Source of the DNA: Tupaia tana
Taxonomy: Eukaryota > Chordata > Mammalia > Scandentia > Tupaiidae
Reading direction: 5' to 3'
DNA: 64,000 nt
Assembly: GCA_026018925.1 (NCBI GenBank)
Contig: JAKSZU010000009.1
Span: forward strand, 86,006,139 to 86,070,138
Numbering within the stretch: the stretch's first letter is position 1; every line of letters begins with the position of its first letter. The position numbers and the translations under genes are program-made. Shown piece after piece: positions 1 to 10,987 of this stretch. The notes under the pieces are model-generated. The model was not told where the DNA came from. It worked only from the letters and a program-made list of their open reading frames with translations, and made no database searches.

Positions 1-1697
1 TCATGGATTGGAAGAGTTAATATAATCAAAATGGCAATTCTACCCAAATTAATCTACCTACTTAATGCAATGCCAAAGTACCAGACACATTCTTCACAGA
101 TCTAGAAAAGACAATCTTAAAATTTGTCTGGAATCATAAAAGACCCCGTATTGCCAAAGCAATTCTACACAAGAAGAGTGGAGTGGGCGGCATCTCAATC
201 CCCAATCCAAAAATATATTACAAAGCTGTGGTAATAAAGACAGCATGGTATTGGCACAGAAACAGACATGTGGACAAATGGAACAGAATAGAGTCCCAAG
301 AAATAAGTGCCCAAACATACAGTCAACTGATCTTTGACAAGGGGTACCAGTCAATCCAGTGAGAAAATGAAACCCTCTTCAGCAAGTGGTGCTGGAAAAA
401 TTGGACTTCCACTTGCAGAAAGATGAATCTGAACCCCTACCTCTCTCCTTTGACAAAAATCAAATCAAGGTGGATCAAGGATCTAAATCTAAGACCTCGA
501 ACTATAAAGCTGCTCCTGGAGAATACTGGGGAAACTCTGGGAGACATTGGTGTAGGGAAAGACTTCCTAAAGAAGACCCTCAAAGCAGAGTCCATTGTCC
601 CCAAAATAGACAAGTGGGATTACATCAGACTAAGAAGTTTCTGCATGGCCAAAGACACAGTAGTTAGTGTGAATCGACAGCCCTCAGAATGGGAAAATAT
701 TTTTGTAAATTTTGCATCAGATAAGGGACTGATAACCAGAATACACAAGGAACTAAAAAAGGTGTTTGGAAAAAAGATGGTCAACCCTATTAAAAGATGG
801 GAGAAGGAGATGAAGAAAACACTCTCTAAAGATGACATATGAATGGCCAAAAGGCATATGAAAAAATGTTCAACCTCCCTCATTGTAAGGGAAATGCAGA
901 TAAAAAAAACAATGAGGTACCACCTAACCCAAGTCAGAATGTCTAATATTAAAAAAACAAAAAATGATAAGTGTTGTCGGGGGTGTGGTGAAAGGGGAAC
1001 TCTTTTACACTGCTGGTGGGAATGTAGATTGGTCCAAACACTGTGGAGAATAATTTGGAGATTCCTCAAAAATCTACAGATTGATCTGCCATATGATCCA
1101 GGGATCCCACTCCTCGGTATCTACCCAAAGGACAGAAGAATTCTTCATTGGAAAAGTGCTTGCACATCAATGTTTACTGCGGCACTATTCACAATTGCTA
1201 AGTCATGGAACAAACCCAAATGCCCCCGTATGGAGGAATGGATTGAAAAACTGTGGCACATATACTCTATGGAATACTACTCAGCCATAAAAACCAACAG
1301 AGCCCCGGCTTTTGACAGAAAGTGGAAGAATATGGAAGATGTACTGCTGAGTGAGGCAAGCCAGGCTATGAAAGAGAGACATTGTATTTCCCTACTTAAC
1401 ATATACCGTTTGTCTGCATTCTATGTCTGAAACTGATTGACTAACAGTTGAACAAACACAAGAGATGGGTGTGAATGTCAGATGAGGTGTACGTGGAGGA
1501 GTGGGGCCTAACGAAAGACATTTGGAGAAAGGATACAGAGGTAGAGCATTGACAGGATGGGGCGGTGTGGTGTTACTGTTGAAGATATTTTGATCAACGG
1601 GTCTGGGGAGAAATGTTCACATATCGAAATGGTCTCATTGTAAGCCAAACAATATGATTGAAAGTATATACAAAAATAATAATAATAATAAATAATG
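1..1697 (+). mobile_element. L1 3' part (ORF2 C-terminus and 3' UTR)
   Basis: A plus-strand L1 enters from the left edge. It carries the ORF2 C-terminal region, with the cysteine-rich [17 protein letters not shown] segment near 995-1050 and [16 protein letters not shown] near 1180-1220. ORF2 ends about 1430. A 3' UTR and an AATAATAAT-rich tail end at about 1697. The reading frame is broken several times, so it is dead. Confidence 0.9.
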
Positions 1698-2130
1698 TGA
1701 AAAAAAATTAGCTAAATTCTTCTCACGTAGAAGGAACGATCGAGAATAGCAAGAAAGTGTTTCCACCAAACAATGTTAATTTAAGTTTTCTGCTTTTAGA
1801 TGTTCACTTAAAATATCCATTTTCTACCATATTCTTGAGTTTTCATTTCTCGCCACAGTATCACTATCTTAACCCAGGGTAACTGAGGGTGTTGATGTTT
1901 ATTTACAGTGGAAAACTCTATGGCCCAATATAATTCTAATAAGATGTTAAAAAAAAAGGAAACTCCATATTGCTTTATTTACTTAAAAATTTATATATGT
2001 GTGTGTGTATATGTCTCTGTGTGTGTTTCTATACATAGAGACATTAAATTTACATTTAATCACTGTATATCTTCACAATGTATCACATGTTTTTTTTTCC
2101 CCAGCAAAAATACAGTGCATATTAGTCTAG
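1698..2130. other. Non-repeat spacer, nothing recognised
   Basis: AT-rich sequence between two L1 fragments, with a short GT-rich stretch near 1996-2030. No coding signal or known repeat recognised. Confidence 0.5.
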
Positions 2131-3195
2131 TCAAAACCTCCATATTGTTTTAAACAGTGACTACTAATTTACATTTCCACCAGGAGTATAGGACACAGAC
2201 ATAGCAGTGCTTGTCACTCTTCATTTTTTTATTGTAGTCATACTGGCTAGATTTAAGTAGTATCTCACTGTGATTTTGATTTGCATTTCCCTTACAATAA
2301 GAGATATCAAACATTTTTTTTCCATTCTTATGTCTTTCTTGGAAAGTTGTCTATTCAGCTCATTTGTCCATTTTTTTCCCTTTATTTTTCTTTCTCAGAT
2401 CAATCACATTCATTTTACATAAAGTTCTCATTATGATGTGTACAATATAGATATATGTATCTAGTTTTCAACAGAGAACCCTACATTTTCTGGTGACAAA
2501 TGACTCCCTTTGCCTCCCACGCCCACTCTCCACCACCCACTCCCGACCCCCCACTCCCCTCCCTTACAGCCTCTGGCAACCACATTTGTCCTTTCCGCTA
2601 TCAAATCCTCAGATCTTTCTCCCTCTGCCGGAGTGCTGATATTATTTTTGTTATTATTTTTTTTCATTGCACATCTTTACAGTGTACAGCATGGTTTTTC
2701 CAGCATGAGTACAGATCACATTGGTCAAGACAGTGATACCATCACATACATCATCATCAACAGACCGCCCTTCATCCCTGTGTCCATCAAACGTGATGAT
2801 TGTTCCCTGGACCGCCCTCCATCATTCATTCCCATTACCTCTCCCATGCTGTCTCCAGCATCTATGGAATACGGTTCTAGGAGCGCAGTTCTGGTAGGCA
2901 GAGATGGTTATCAGTTGATGCGGCACAGCCACTATCCTGTGATTACCGAGAGTGGTGTTGTGGGGATCTGCAGCGTGAGTCATCCTCGAGTGTCTGGCTT
3001 CCCCAAGAATGGTAGAATAGTTCTTGTCTTTCCCTGAGGTAATGCAGGGCTGGTAACCATCATCTTCTCATTGTCCATGGGCAGCGAAAGTCCTCCTATA
3101 CAATATATTTCTCAATTGGTCCAAGACATCTAAAGATTCTTTCTGTTGCTTATATTTGCAAGATCTTAATTCTTGTTTTTGGTTTCAGTTTGCCG

Positions 3196-3960
3196 CTCGC
3201 GGCCGGTGGCCACGCGCTGGCCCGGCGGTCACATGTTGACTCATTGGCCACGCCCGGGTGTCTGCCCGGTAGCCACGCACAGGCCTGGCGGCCACGCCCG
3301 GGTGCAGGCCCAGCAGCCACGTGTAGGCCCAGCAGCCACGCGTGGGCGCATGCCTGGCGGCCACCCGCAGGCTCAGTGGTCACCTGCAGGCCCGGCAGCT
3401 GCACACGGGTGCAGGCCCGGCAGCCACACACAGGCCCGACGGCCACACGCTGGCCCGGCGGCCACTCGCAGGTGCCACCCCGGCGGCCACGCTCATGCCT
3501 GGCGGCCACTGGCAGGCCCGGCAGCTACATACAGGCGCAGGCCCGGCGGCCACACACAGGCGCAGGCCCCGTGGGCACGCGCAGGACTGGTGGCCATGCT
3601 CAGGCCTGGCGGCCATTTGCCGACCCGGGGGTCATGCGCAAGCCCGGCGGCCACACGCGGGCCCGGCAGCCACTCGCAGGCCCGGGAGCCACATGTGGGC
3701 CCGAGGGCCACACAGCCCGGCGACCACGCTCCGGCCCGGCAGCCATGCGTAGGCACAGTCCCGGTGGCCACACATAGGCCCGGTGGCCGGGAGCAGGCCC
3801 GGCGGTCACGCGTAGGCGCAGGCTCGGCAGCCACACTCAGACCCGGTGGCCACTCGCAAGTCCGGTGGCCACGCGTGCACCCAGTGGCCACTCGCAGGTC
3901 CGGCGGCCTTGCACCGGCCCGGCAGCCATGCGCAGTCCGAACAGCCACACGCCAGCCCCG
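3196..3960. repeat. VNTR, 19-20 bp unit
   Basis: Some 35 diverged tandem copies of a unit close to GGCCCGGCGGCCACACGCA, some with a 6-8 bp GGCGCA-like extension. CpGs are numerous and largely retained. The unit is not a multiple of three, so several frames stay open by chance, which explains long spurious ORFs here. Confidence 0.9.
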
Positions 3961-4155
3961 AGCGCGCGAATGTGCCCGGGACCCATCATCATCTCCCACT
4001 CTCCCGCCTGGCCAGAGACAGAAAGGACGGCGACCTCGGCCTTTTGGTGCCACCGGCCCGCGTCGGCGCCGAGCGCAGGACAGACCCCGTGCCGGAGAGG
4101 CAGCGGGAGCCGGGCGGTCCGGGCCGTTGCACGCAGAGAGCAGAGGAGAGTCCGC

Positions 4156-4238
4156 TGGCTCGCCCACCGCCCTCGCCGCCGCCCCGGCTGCCGCGCAGGT
4201 GCGGGGGCGGGGGGCGGGCTGGCTCGCCCGCCGCCCTC
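4156..4238. repeat. 62-bp-spaced GC-rich direct repeat at composite 5' end
   Basis: GCTGGCTCGCCCACCGCCCTC-like sequence at 4156-4176 recurs at 4218-4238, ending exactly at the insertion boundary. The composite therefore starts with a partial tandem duplication. Confidence 0.7.
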
Positions 4239-4895
4239 CTCATTTGTCCATTTTTTAATTGAATTCTTTTTTTTTTCAGTAAGTTTCTTGAGTTCCCTAA
4301 ATATTCTTGTTATCAGTTCCTTACCTGAAGCAAGCACTTTCTCCCATTCTGATGGCTCTCTCATTATAATTATTGTTTCTTTGCTGTGAGAAAGCTCTTT
4401 AGCTTGATTAATCCCACTTGTTTATTTTGGGGATTATTACCTGTGCTTTTGGGGTTTCATTTAAGAAATCTTTGCTCACTCCAAGGTCTTCAAATGTTTA
4501 TCCTGTGTTTTCAACCAGAAGTTTAATAGTTTGACGCTTTACATTTAGATCTTTTGATTATTCTGATTTATTTTTGTTAATGCTGAGTGACAGTGGTCTG
4601 ATTTCATTTTTTTTTTACAGGTGGACAACCAGTTCTTCCAGCACCATTAGCTTAAGAGAGACTATTTTTCCTCCTCTGATTTGTCTTATGCCTTTTGTCA
4701 AAAAGCAGTTGACTGTATCAGAATTTATTTCTGGAGCTTCTATTCTTTTCCATTTGTCTATGTGTCTGGCTTTGTGTCAGTGTCATGCTGTTTTGATGAT
4801 CACAGCTTTGTAATATATTTTCAGGTTAGATAGTGAGATCCCTACTACTTTATTACTTTTGTACATTATTTCCTTGGCAATGAAGGGCCTTTTAT

Positions 4896-5131
4896 GTTGT
4901 CTTTTGATGTGTGTACACACATCAGAGACAGGGGTTGGGAAGTGAAAAGGCACTCCTCCCCAGGGGGCATGGCAACTCTGTGATCCATTCTCTAGTCTCC
5001 TCCTGAGATTTTGAGCATGCATGAACATGCACCTAGTGTGTTTTTTAACCCACTGGGTTGTGGACTCAGACTGAACAATCAGCCATGTGAAATCCAGAGC
5101 CTTAACTGTCATATCACCTGCTGGCCCATAC
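4896..5131 (-). mobile_element. tRNA-headed SINE, type A (old)
   Basis: Inserted in the L1 with TSD AGGGCCTTTTAT at 4884-4895 and 5132-5143. The tRNA-like head is at the right end (CACCTGCTGGCCC). Confidence 0.85.
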
Positions 5132-5825
5132 AGGGCCTTTTATATTTCCAGGAAAATGTATCATTGTTTTCTCTATTTCTAATAAAAACATCTCTAATAA
5201 TTTGATTGGAATTGCTTTTAAATTTTGGAAATTAACAGGACAAAATTGCCATTTATATTATATTGATTCATCCAATCCAGGAACATGAGATGTCTTTCCA
5301 TTTCTGTGTATCATGCTCAATTTCCTTTTACAGATTTTCATTGTTTTCCTTGTAGAAGTCTTTCACTTCTTTGGTTAGGTTTATTCTTAGATATTTTATT
5401 TTTATTTTTGGTGACAATTATAAATAGGATTGGTTTCTTCAATTCTGCCTCATTCTGTCAATTATTGGTATATAAAAATGCTATAGATTTTCACATATTG
5501 ATTTTTGTATCCTGCCACTTACTAAATTAATTTGTCACTTCTAGGAGCTTTTTTGTGAATTATTTTGAATTGTCTATGTATATAAGCATGTCATTGGCAA
5601 ATAGGGACAATTTCACTTCTCTTTCTATATGAATATGTTTTTACTCTCAAGTCTTATTTCATTGACTAGGACTTCTAGCAGTATGTTGAAAAGGAGTGGA
5701 GAAAGCAGGCAGGATGGTCTTGTTCTACTGTTTATTGGGACAATTTAGGATTTTCCCCCATTCAGTATGATGTTACTTACAGGTCTGTCATATGTGGCCT
5801 TTATTGTTGTGAAAAATGTACCTTC

Positions 5826-5882
5826 TAGCCCTCAACACAATAAAAGTCATATATGACAGACCCATTGTGAACATCATACTGG
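5826..5882 (+). repeat. Short sense-oriented L1 piece, inverted against the adjacent L1
   Basis: It encodes LNTIKVIYDRPIVNIIL, the same L1 region present in antisense at 5764-5811. The two form a near-palindrome with about 80 percent matching arms and a spacer of about 20 bp. Confidence 0.75.
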
Positions 5883-6354
<472 letters not shown>

Positions 6355-6640
6355 GGATCAGCAGCTGGCGTAATGGTTGTCGCTGGATTCCCATGTAGTC
6401 AACTGCAGTTTAAGTCCTGGACCCAGTGGCTTAAACTCACACCGGGTGCATGTGCATGTGTGCCCAAGATCCCGAGAGAAGCATAGAGGAGAAGGGATTG
6501 CAGCGTGGCCATCCCCCTTGGGAGATGATTTCTTGTTTTCTGTCTTTTTGTCTTTCTGGTGAGCACATGCACCTATAGCAAAAATCTCTCTCTCAAAAAA
6601 AAAAAAAAAAAAAAAAAAGAGAAATAAGGAAGGAAGAAAG
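6355..6640 (+). mobile_element. SINE type A
   Basis: Complete copy from GGGATCAGCAG to the TATAGCAAAAATCTCTC end and a poly-A of about 22, then a purine-rich tail. Confidence 0.88.
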
Positions 6641-6679
6641 AGAGAGAGGAGAGGGAAAGAGGAAAAGAAAGAACAAAAA

Positions 6680-7400
6680 GTGCTGCTGAGGCTATGGTGA
6701 AAAGAGAACCTTCTTACACAGTTGGTTGAAATGTAAATTAGTATAAGCTCTGTGGAAAACAATACGGAGGTTCCTAGAAAACCTACAAATAGAGTTACCA
6801 TATTTCCATGAATGTGATCCCATGTAATTACACTCCTTGGCATTTATCCAAAGGGTTGGAAAAATCTCAGTCAGAAAGACACTTGCACATACATGTTTAT
6901 TGCAACATTATTCATAATCACTAAAACATGGAACAAATCTAAGTATATAAAAACTGATAACTGACACACACATACTATGGAATATTAGTCAACTATTAGA
7001 AACAATGAGATCCTATTATTTAACTCAAAGTGGATGAATATAGGAGACTTAATGGTGAGCAAAATAAGTCAGACATTGAAACATACACATTGCATATCCC
7101 TTCTATAGTGTAGTGGTTATCACATTCGCCTCACACATTGCATATCCCCACTCAATTTGTACTGAGTGTCTGTACTCTATGGTAGAAGTCGAGACATCTA
7201 AAGATGTGATAATGGAGAAGATATGTGTGGATGCTACAGATTCTAAAGGGGAGAGTGATTGAGGATGTGTGTGACGTGCAAGGGGAGGAAGCATTTGACA
7301 AACAGAAAAATGTAAGGTTATCTGCTAAAAAATATTTTACATATCATCATGGGGACTTTATTTGAAATGTGAAATAAAAAATAATTAATAAAAAATAAAA
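6680..7400 (+). mobile_element. L1 3' fragment carrying a tRNA-half insertion
   Basis: A plus-strand 5'-truncated L1: ORF2 C-terminal sequence (GCTATGGTGAAAAGAGAACC onward), 3' UTR and A-rich tail. It is interrupted at about 7101-7132 by a tRNA-derived insertion. Confidence 0.85.
7098..7136 (+). repeat. tRNA-Val(CAC) 5'-half retropseudogene
   Basis: Bases from 7099 onward match the first 37-38 nt of a mammalian tRNA-Val(CAC), including TAGTGTAGTGGTTATCAC and the anticodon-loop CTCACAC. I count two G-to-A differences over about 37 nt. The match stops in the anticodon loop. ACACATTGCATATCCC occurs on both sides (7085-7100 and 7133-7148) as a target-site duplication. There is no poly-A. Not a functional tRNA gene, since the 3' half is absent. 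Confidence 0.85.
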
Positions 7401-7409
7401 ATATCCCTG

Positions 7410-7480
7410 GATTAAAAAAAAAATTGCATTAAAATAAACCCCTGCTTAAATTCCATTTTTTCACAAACTTTTCAAATTAC
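7410..7480. mobile_element. Partial MITE (120-bp family)
   Basis: Resembles the right half of the family seen at 8424-8541 (AATTCCATTTTTTCACAAACTTTTCAAA). Left half missing or very diverged. Confidence 0.5.
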
Positions 7481-7527
7481 CCTTGGATAAGAAAATGTCA
7501 ATTGTTCAGAGATACACACTGAAATAT

Positions 7528-7809
7528 TAGGTTGTCAGGAAAGTCATGACATATTATTCATTTTTTTATTCTATAAATATTTGTTTAAAGAATTATTTTA
7601 TTTCATTTATCATCATTATTATTTGTTTAATTTTACCAGAGAGAGACAGAGAGAAAAAGAGAAAGTAGGAAAGCAAGCCTCCAGGTCTTGGACTCGAATC
7701 ATGGTTGACCATGTGGGAGTCCAGCACCCCAATCACAGTACCACCTGCTGGCCCCAAGTCATGACATATTTTTCTATGCAAAATGTATCATGACTTTCCC
7801 AACAACCCA
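7528..7809. mobile_element. Short mariner-like MITE split by a SINE
   Basis: Terminal inverted repeats of about 20 bp, GGTTGTCAGGAAAGTCATGA at the left and the complement (TCATGACTTTCCCAACAACC) at the right. The MITE itself is about 75 bp; a type B SINE with TSD AAGTCATGACATATT splits it. Confidence 0.75.
7556..7754 (-). mobile_element. SINE type B
   Basis: Reverse orientation, head ending CCACCTGCTGGCCCC. TSD AAGTCATGACATATT is at 7541-7555 and about 7755-7769, inside the MITE. Confidence 0.85.
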
Positions 7810-8423
7810 ACATATAAGGATGAAATGATATGCTCTCTCAGGCTTGTTTTAAAATCTTTAAACAACAACAACAACAAAAAGATGAAACAAATATGGCACA
7901 ATCTTGATTATTGTTTAATCTGGGTAATGGGTATATGAGGATTCATTATATTATTACTTCCACTTTTGTGTGTGTTTAACATTTTTATAATAAAAAAAGA
8001 TAATTTAAAATAAATGTGCCATTGATGAGTGTCAACTTTGACAGGAAAGCAAGTACCCTTAGGGCTCATGATCTCATCCAGGATTATAAACATTCCAATG
8101 TGGGGGTTAGAATCCAGAATCCCCTTGATTATCTTCTCTAAATCCAAGGATACCATGTATGCATTGGTGACTTTGAAGAAAAATTATATTAAGACTAAAA
8201 ATCTTCTTAGAAACCTCATTTTCTTTCATTAAAAACTAAGTACATGTAAATTTTAAGGTGAGATTCTGATTTTACTCTTCCGATTGTCAAAATTGTCTTA
8301 GTTGGCCAAATATAGTTTAGTGTAAACAGAAAGAACATCACAAGAATCCTATTCATGAAGGAGCATGGGGATAATTTTACAATTGTTTTCTAGAGGAAAA
8401 TGTCTTGCACAGATTGTATGCAG
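7810..8423. other. No gene; weak old L1-like 3' end
   Basis: The stretch at about 7895-8000 (TGGGTAATGGGTATATGAGG) resembles a common old L1 3' end. The remainder shows nothing recognisable. Confidence 0.4.
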
Positions 8424-8541
8424 GGTCTTCTAAAAGTTCACAGAAAATGCCTATTATAGAAAAACTATGCATGGATTTCAATTTTTTGCACCAAAATAAA
8501 CTCATACTTTAATTCCATCTTCCCACAACTTTTTAAAGTCC
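8424..8541. mobile_element. MITE, 120-bp family
   Basis: Termini are inverted copies (GTCTTCTAAAAGTTCACAG and AACTTTTTAAAGTCC), with the family interior CTATGCATGGATTTCAA and CACCAAAATAAACTCATAC. Non-coding DNA-transposon derivative. Confidence 0.65.
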
Positions 8542-8544
8542 TTG

Positions 8545-9137
8545 TATCTAGAACAAATGGAACCTTATGCTGTCCTGTGGAATCCAACTCCCAGTGCTTA
8601 GTCACTGCACTGCAGGGCCAGCCCTCCATGTTTTGTTTTGTATTGTTTTGTTTTATGAATCCCATTGGTTTGCCACAATCTAACACTTCCATAATCCAAC
8701 AATTCCACAAGACATCATTATGGAATAATGTCTTGTTGGGTATCCTTAGTGGAACAGAAAAAACAATGCCTAAACTAATAAGCAGTCTTTATGTGGAGGA
8801 TTTTCAATTGGCTAAAGCAAATCTTTTGATGTTTTTACTTTTTATCATAAAATGACATTTTAAAATTAGATTTCTGAGATATCTTCCAGCTCAAAAGGCC
8901 TATCCTCTAGGTTAAAGTATTTTTTTCTTTTCTTTATTCTCTTGACAACCTAAAGCCTAACAAATAATGTAGATTAAAGCTTCTCAACAATTCAGCATGA
9001 AGACTTAAGGTTTTCATAACAATAGAGTGAAGCCTCAAAAAACTAAAAATAAAACATAAAACTATAAATCACTTGAAAGAAATATGTCCATCAAATCTCT
9101 GTTCATAAGAAAGTTTAAGAAATCAAAAAATAATCTT
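8545..9137. other. Nothing recognised
   Basis: AT-rich sequence with no coding pattern, no clear repeat and no RNA gene seen. Confidence 0.4.
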
Positions 9138-9373
9138 GAGGAGCCAGCAGGTGGTATGGTGGTTAAGGTGCTGGATTCCCACATTGTCAACCGTAGTTCA
9201 AGTCTTGAACCCGGCAGCTTGAAAATCACACCAGGTGCATGTGCACTCACACCCAAAATCCCAGGAGGAGAATGGAGGAGAAGGGATTGTGGCATGGCCA
9301 ATTTCCCAGGGGGTGATTGATTACTTTTCCTTTCTCTGTCTCTGGCAAGCACAGGTGCCCTGTGGTAAACACC

Positions 9374-9375
<2 letters not shown>
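9138..9375 (+). mobile_element. SINE type A (older)
   Basis: Head GAGCCAGCAGGTGGTATGGTGG, body with GAATGGAGGAGAAGGGATTG, end CCCTGTGGTAAACACC, then a CA microsatellite in place of a plain A tail. Confidence 0.82.
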
Positions 9376-9427
<52 letters not shown>

Positions 9428-9440
9428 TAGATACAGATAT
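9376..9440. repeat. (CA)n microsatellite
   Basis: About 25 CA units with interruptions, at the SINE 3' end. Confidence 0.95.
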
Positions 9441-9544
9441 ACTATTATATATATGTACATATATATAATTTTGAAATAGAACAAAGATTACAGTGATACA
9501 CAATAGTGATTATACTATAACTTTTTTATATATAAATGACTATT

Positions 9545-9845
9545 GCCATCTTTTTTCCCTTTTTCTTCCCCAGCTTTATTAAGGTATAATTGACAAAAAC
9601 TGCATATATTTATAGTGCAAAACATGATATTTTGATATAGTGTACATATAAAATGATTACATAAAGCTACCTATCATATCCATTACTTCACATACTTATC
9701 TTCTTTGTGTGTGGTAGAAACATTTTAAGATATACTCTCAGCAATTTTCAAGTATACGTTATTAACTATATTCACCTTTTTATAAAATAGCTCTACTTGA
9801 CATATTTATCCTAACTGAAACTTTGTACCTTATTATGCTTTTTAA
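9545..9845 (-). mobile_element. Ancient L1 3' UTR fragment
   Basis: AGCTTTATTAAGGTATAATTG and the following sequence match the antisense of old mammalian L1 (L1M-type) 3' UTRs. Confidence 0.7.
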
Positions 9846-9936
9846 ACAAGACTCAGCTGTTTTCCACAAGGAAATAAGGAATAAGGAATCTGTCTTACAA
9901 AGACAAGAAAAAAAGTAGAGAAAAGACTGAAAATAT

Positions 9937-10218
9937 ATATATATATATATATTTTTTTTTTTTTTGGAGAGGTTTTTTTTTTTTTTGCTATAGGACGCGT
10001 GCACTTGCGCAGAGAGAGACAGAGAGACAGAAAGCGAGAAATCACCCCCCAGGGGGGATGGCCACGCCACAATCCCTTCTTCTCCATTCTCCTCTCAGGA
10101 TCTTGGACACACACGCATATGCACCCGGCATGAGTTTTAAGCCTCCGGGTCAGAACGTGAACTGCGGTCAACTACATGGGAGTCCAGCGACATAGCCATT
10201 ACGCTAACTGCTGGTCCC
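9937..10218 (-). mobile_element. SINE type A
   Basis: Poly-T, TTTTTTTGCTATAGGACGCG, body, head ending TAACTGCTGGTCCC. TSD AAGACTGAAAATAT is at 9923-9936 and 10219-10232. Confidence 0.93.
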
Positions 10219-10399
10219 AAGACTGAAAATATCTGAGGAACTGAAACTAGCTCCTGATTATTGACTATTAAATAATCAGTTGATTATTAAATAATCAGTT
10301 CCTCACCCAAATTATTTTTTTCTTTATTCTAGCAGAAAGCTGAATAGAGTGCAAACTTGTATTATAGAAAAACAATGAGATTCATAATTAAAAACTGGT

Positions 10400-10640
10400 A
10401 AGATGGCCCTGTAGTACAGTTGTTAAGCACTGTGCACTGAGAATTGGATCTTGTATGGCTGACCACAGTTCAAGGCCCAGCCCCACTATCTTATGAAACA
10501 CATCAGACACATTTGCTTGTGTGTCTACCCCAAATCCTGACAGGATAGAAATGGAAAAGATATTGAAGTATGGCTATGCCTCATTTCGGGGTGATTTCTT
10601 TCTCTGGTGAGTGTACTTGCCCTCTGGCAATTCAAAACAA
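10400..10640 (+). mobile_element. SINE type C
   Basis: Head ATGGCCCTGTAGTACAGTTG with a tRNA-like B box (CACAGTTCAAGGCCC). The body shares the ATTTCGGGGTGATTTC and CCCTCTGGCAA features of types A and C. Confidence 0.75.
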
Positions 10641-10987
10641 AACAAAACATGGATTTGTGCTCCAACACCAAGTTATGTGATGGAGCGAGGACAAATTACA
10701 AATTATGACTCTGATCTCTGTTTTTCAACTTGTGCAACAAAAATGTAAATACTTCAAGAAAATACTATTTATATTTGAAGAATTCAGAGAAATTCTTTGA
10801 GTAGATCAGGAAAATTTAAAACCAGCCAGTCACATGGTTATGTGAGAGCATTGTATCTGAAGAGACCAACAATATGTTGACATACATGTTTCCGTAATTC
10901 TAAGATAGAAACATTTATGCATGGAGAAATGATCATTCTCAAAACATGCATATATTTACTTATTTCAAATAATCAGTTAAGATACTT
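10641..10987. other. Nothing recognised
   Basis: AT-rich, no coding or repeat pattern identified. Confidence 0.4.

Larger units (their letters stand above)
2377..4238 (-). mobile_element. GC-rich VNTR composite retrotransposon (SVA/LAVA-like)
   Basis: An insertion of 1862 bp inside an L1, flanked by an 18 bp direct repeat CTCATTTGTCCATTTTTT (2359-2376 and 4239-4256). Read on the minus strand it has a CpG-rich 5' block (about 3960-4238), then a 19-20 bp VNTR (about 3196-3960). A unique middle of about 450 bp (2740-3190) follows. The 3' segment (2377-2740) resembles L1 3' UTRs, including a GGTTGCCAGAGGCTG motif and a purine-rich tract. It ends AATAAAGGG plus A's. This order and the TSD indicate L1-mobilised insertion of a composite non-autonomous element. 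No meaningful ORF is expected. Confidence 0.8.
2131..5825 (-). mobile_element. Old L1 ORF2/3' end, interrupted twice
   Basis: A minus-strand L1 fragment in three pieces: about 2131-2376, 4239-4895 and 5132-5825. It spans from the reverse-transcriptase region to the ORF2 C-terminus. Pieces one and two are separated by the VNTR composite and join cleanly once one TSD copy is removed. Pieces two and three are separated by a SINE. Many stops and substitutions show it is old. Confidence 0.85.

Noticed and set aside
2510-3037. 175-codon plus-strand frame with a hydrophobic stretch
   Set aside because: It is antisense to the retrotransposon's 3' part, crosses the L1-like polypurine tract and has no recognisable domain.
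3173-4389. Long open frames on both strands, up to 361 codons, with repeated Pro/Gly/His/Arg motifs
   Set aside because: They are produced by a GC-rich VNTR with a 19-20 bp unit that leaves several frames open at once. There is no conserved domain and no splice context.
7098-7150. A functional tRNA-Val gene
   Set aside because: Only the 5' half is present; the T arm and acceptor 3' side are missing and replaced by a TSD and L1 sequence.
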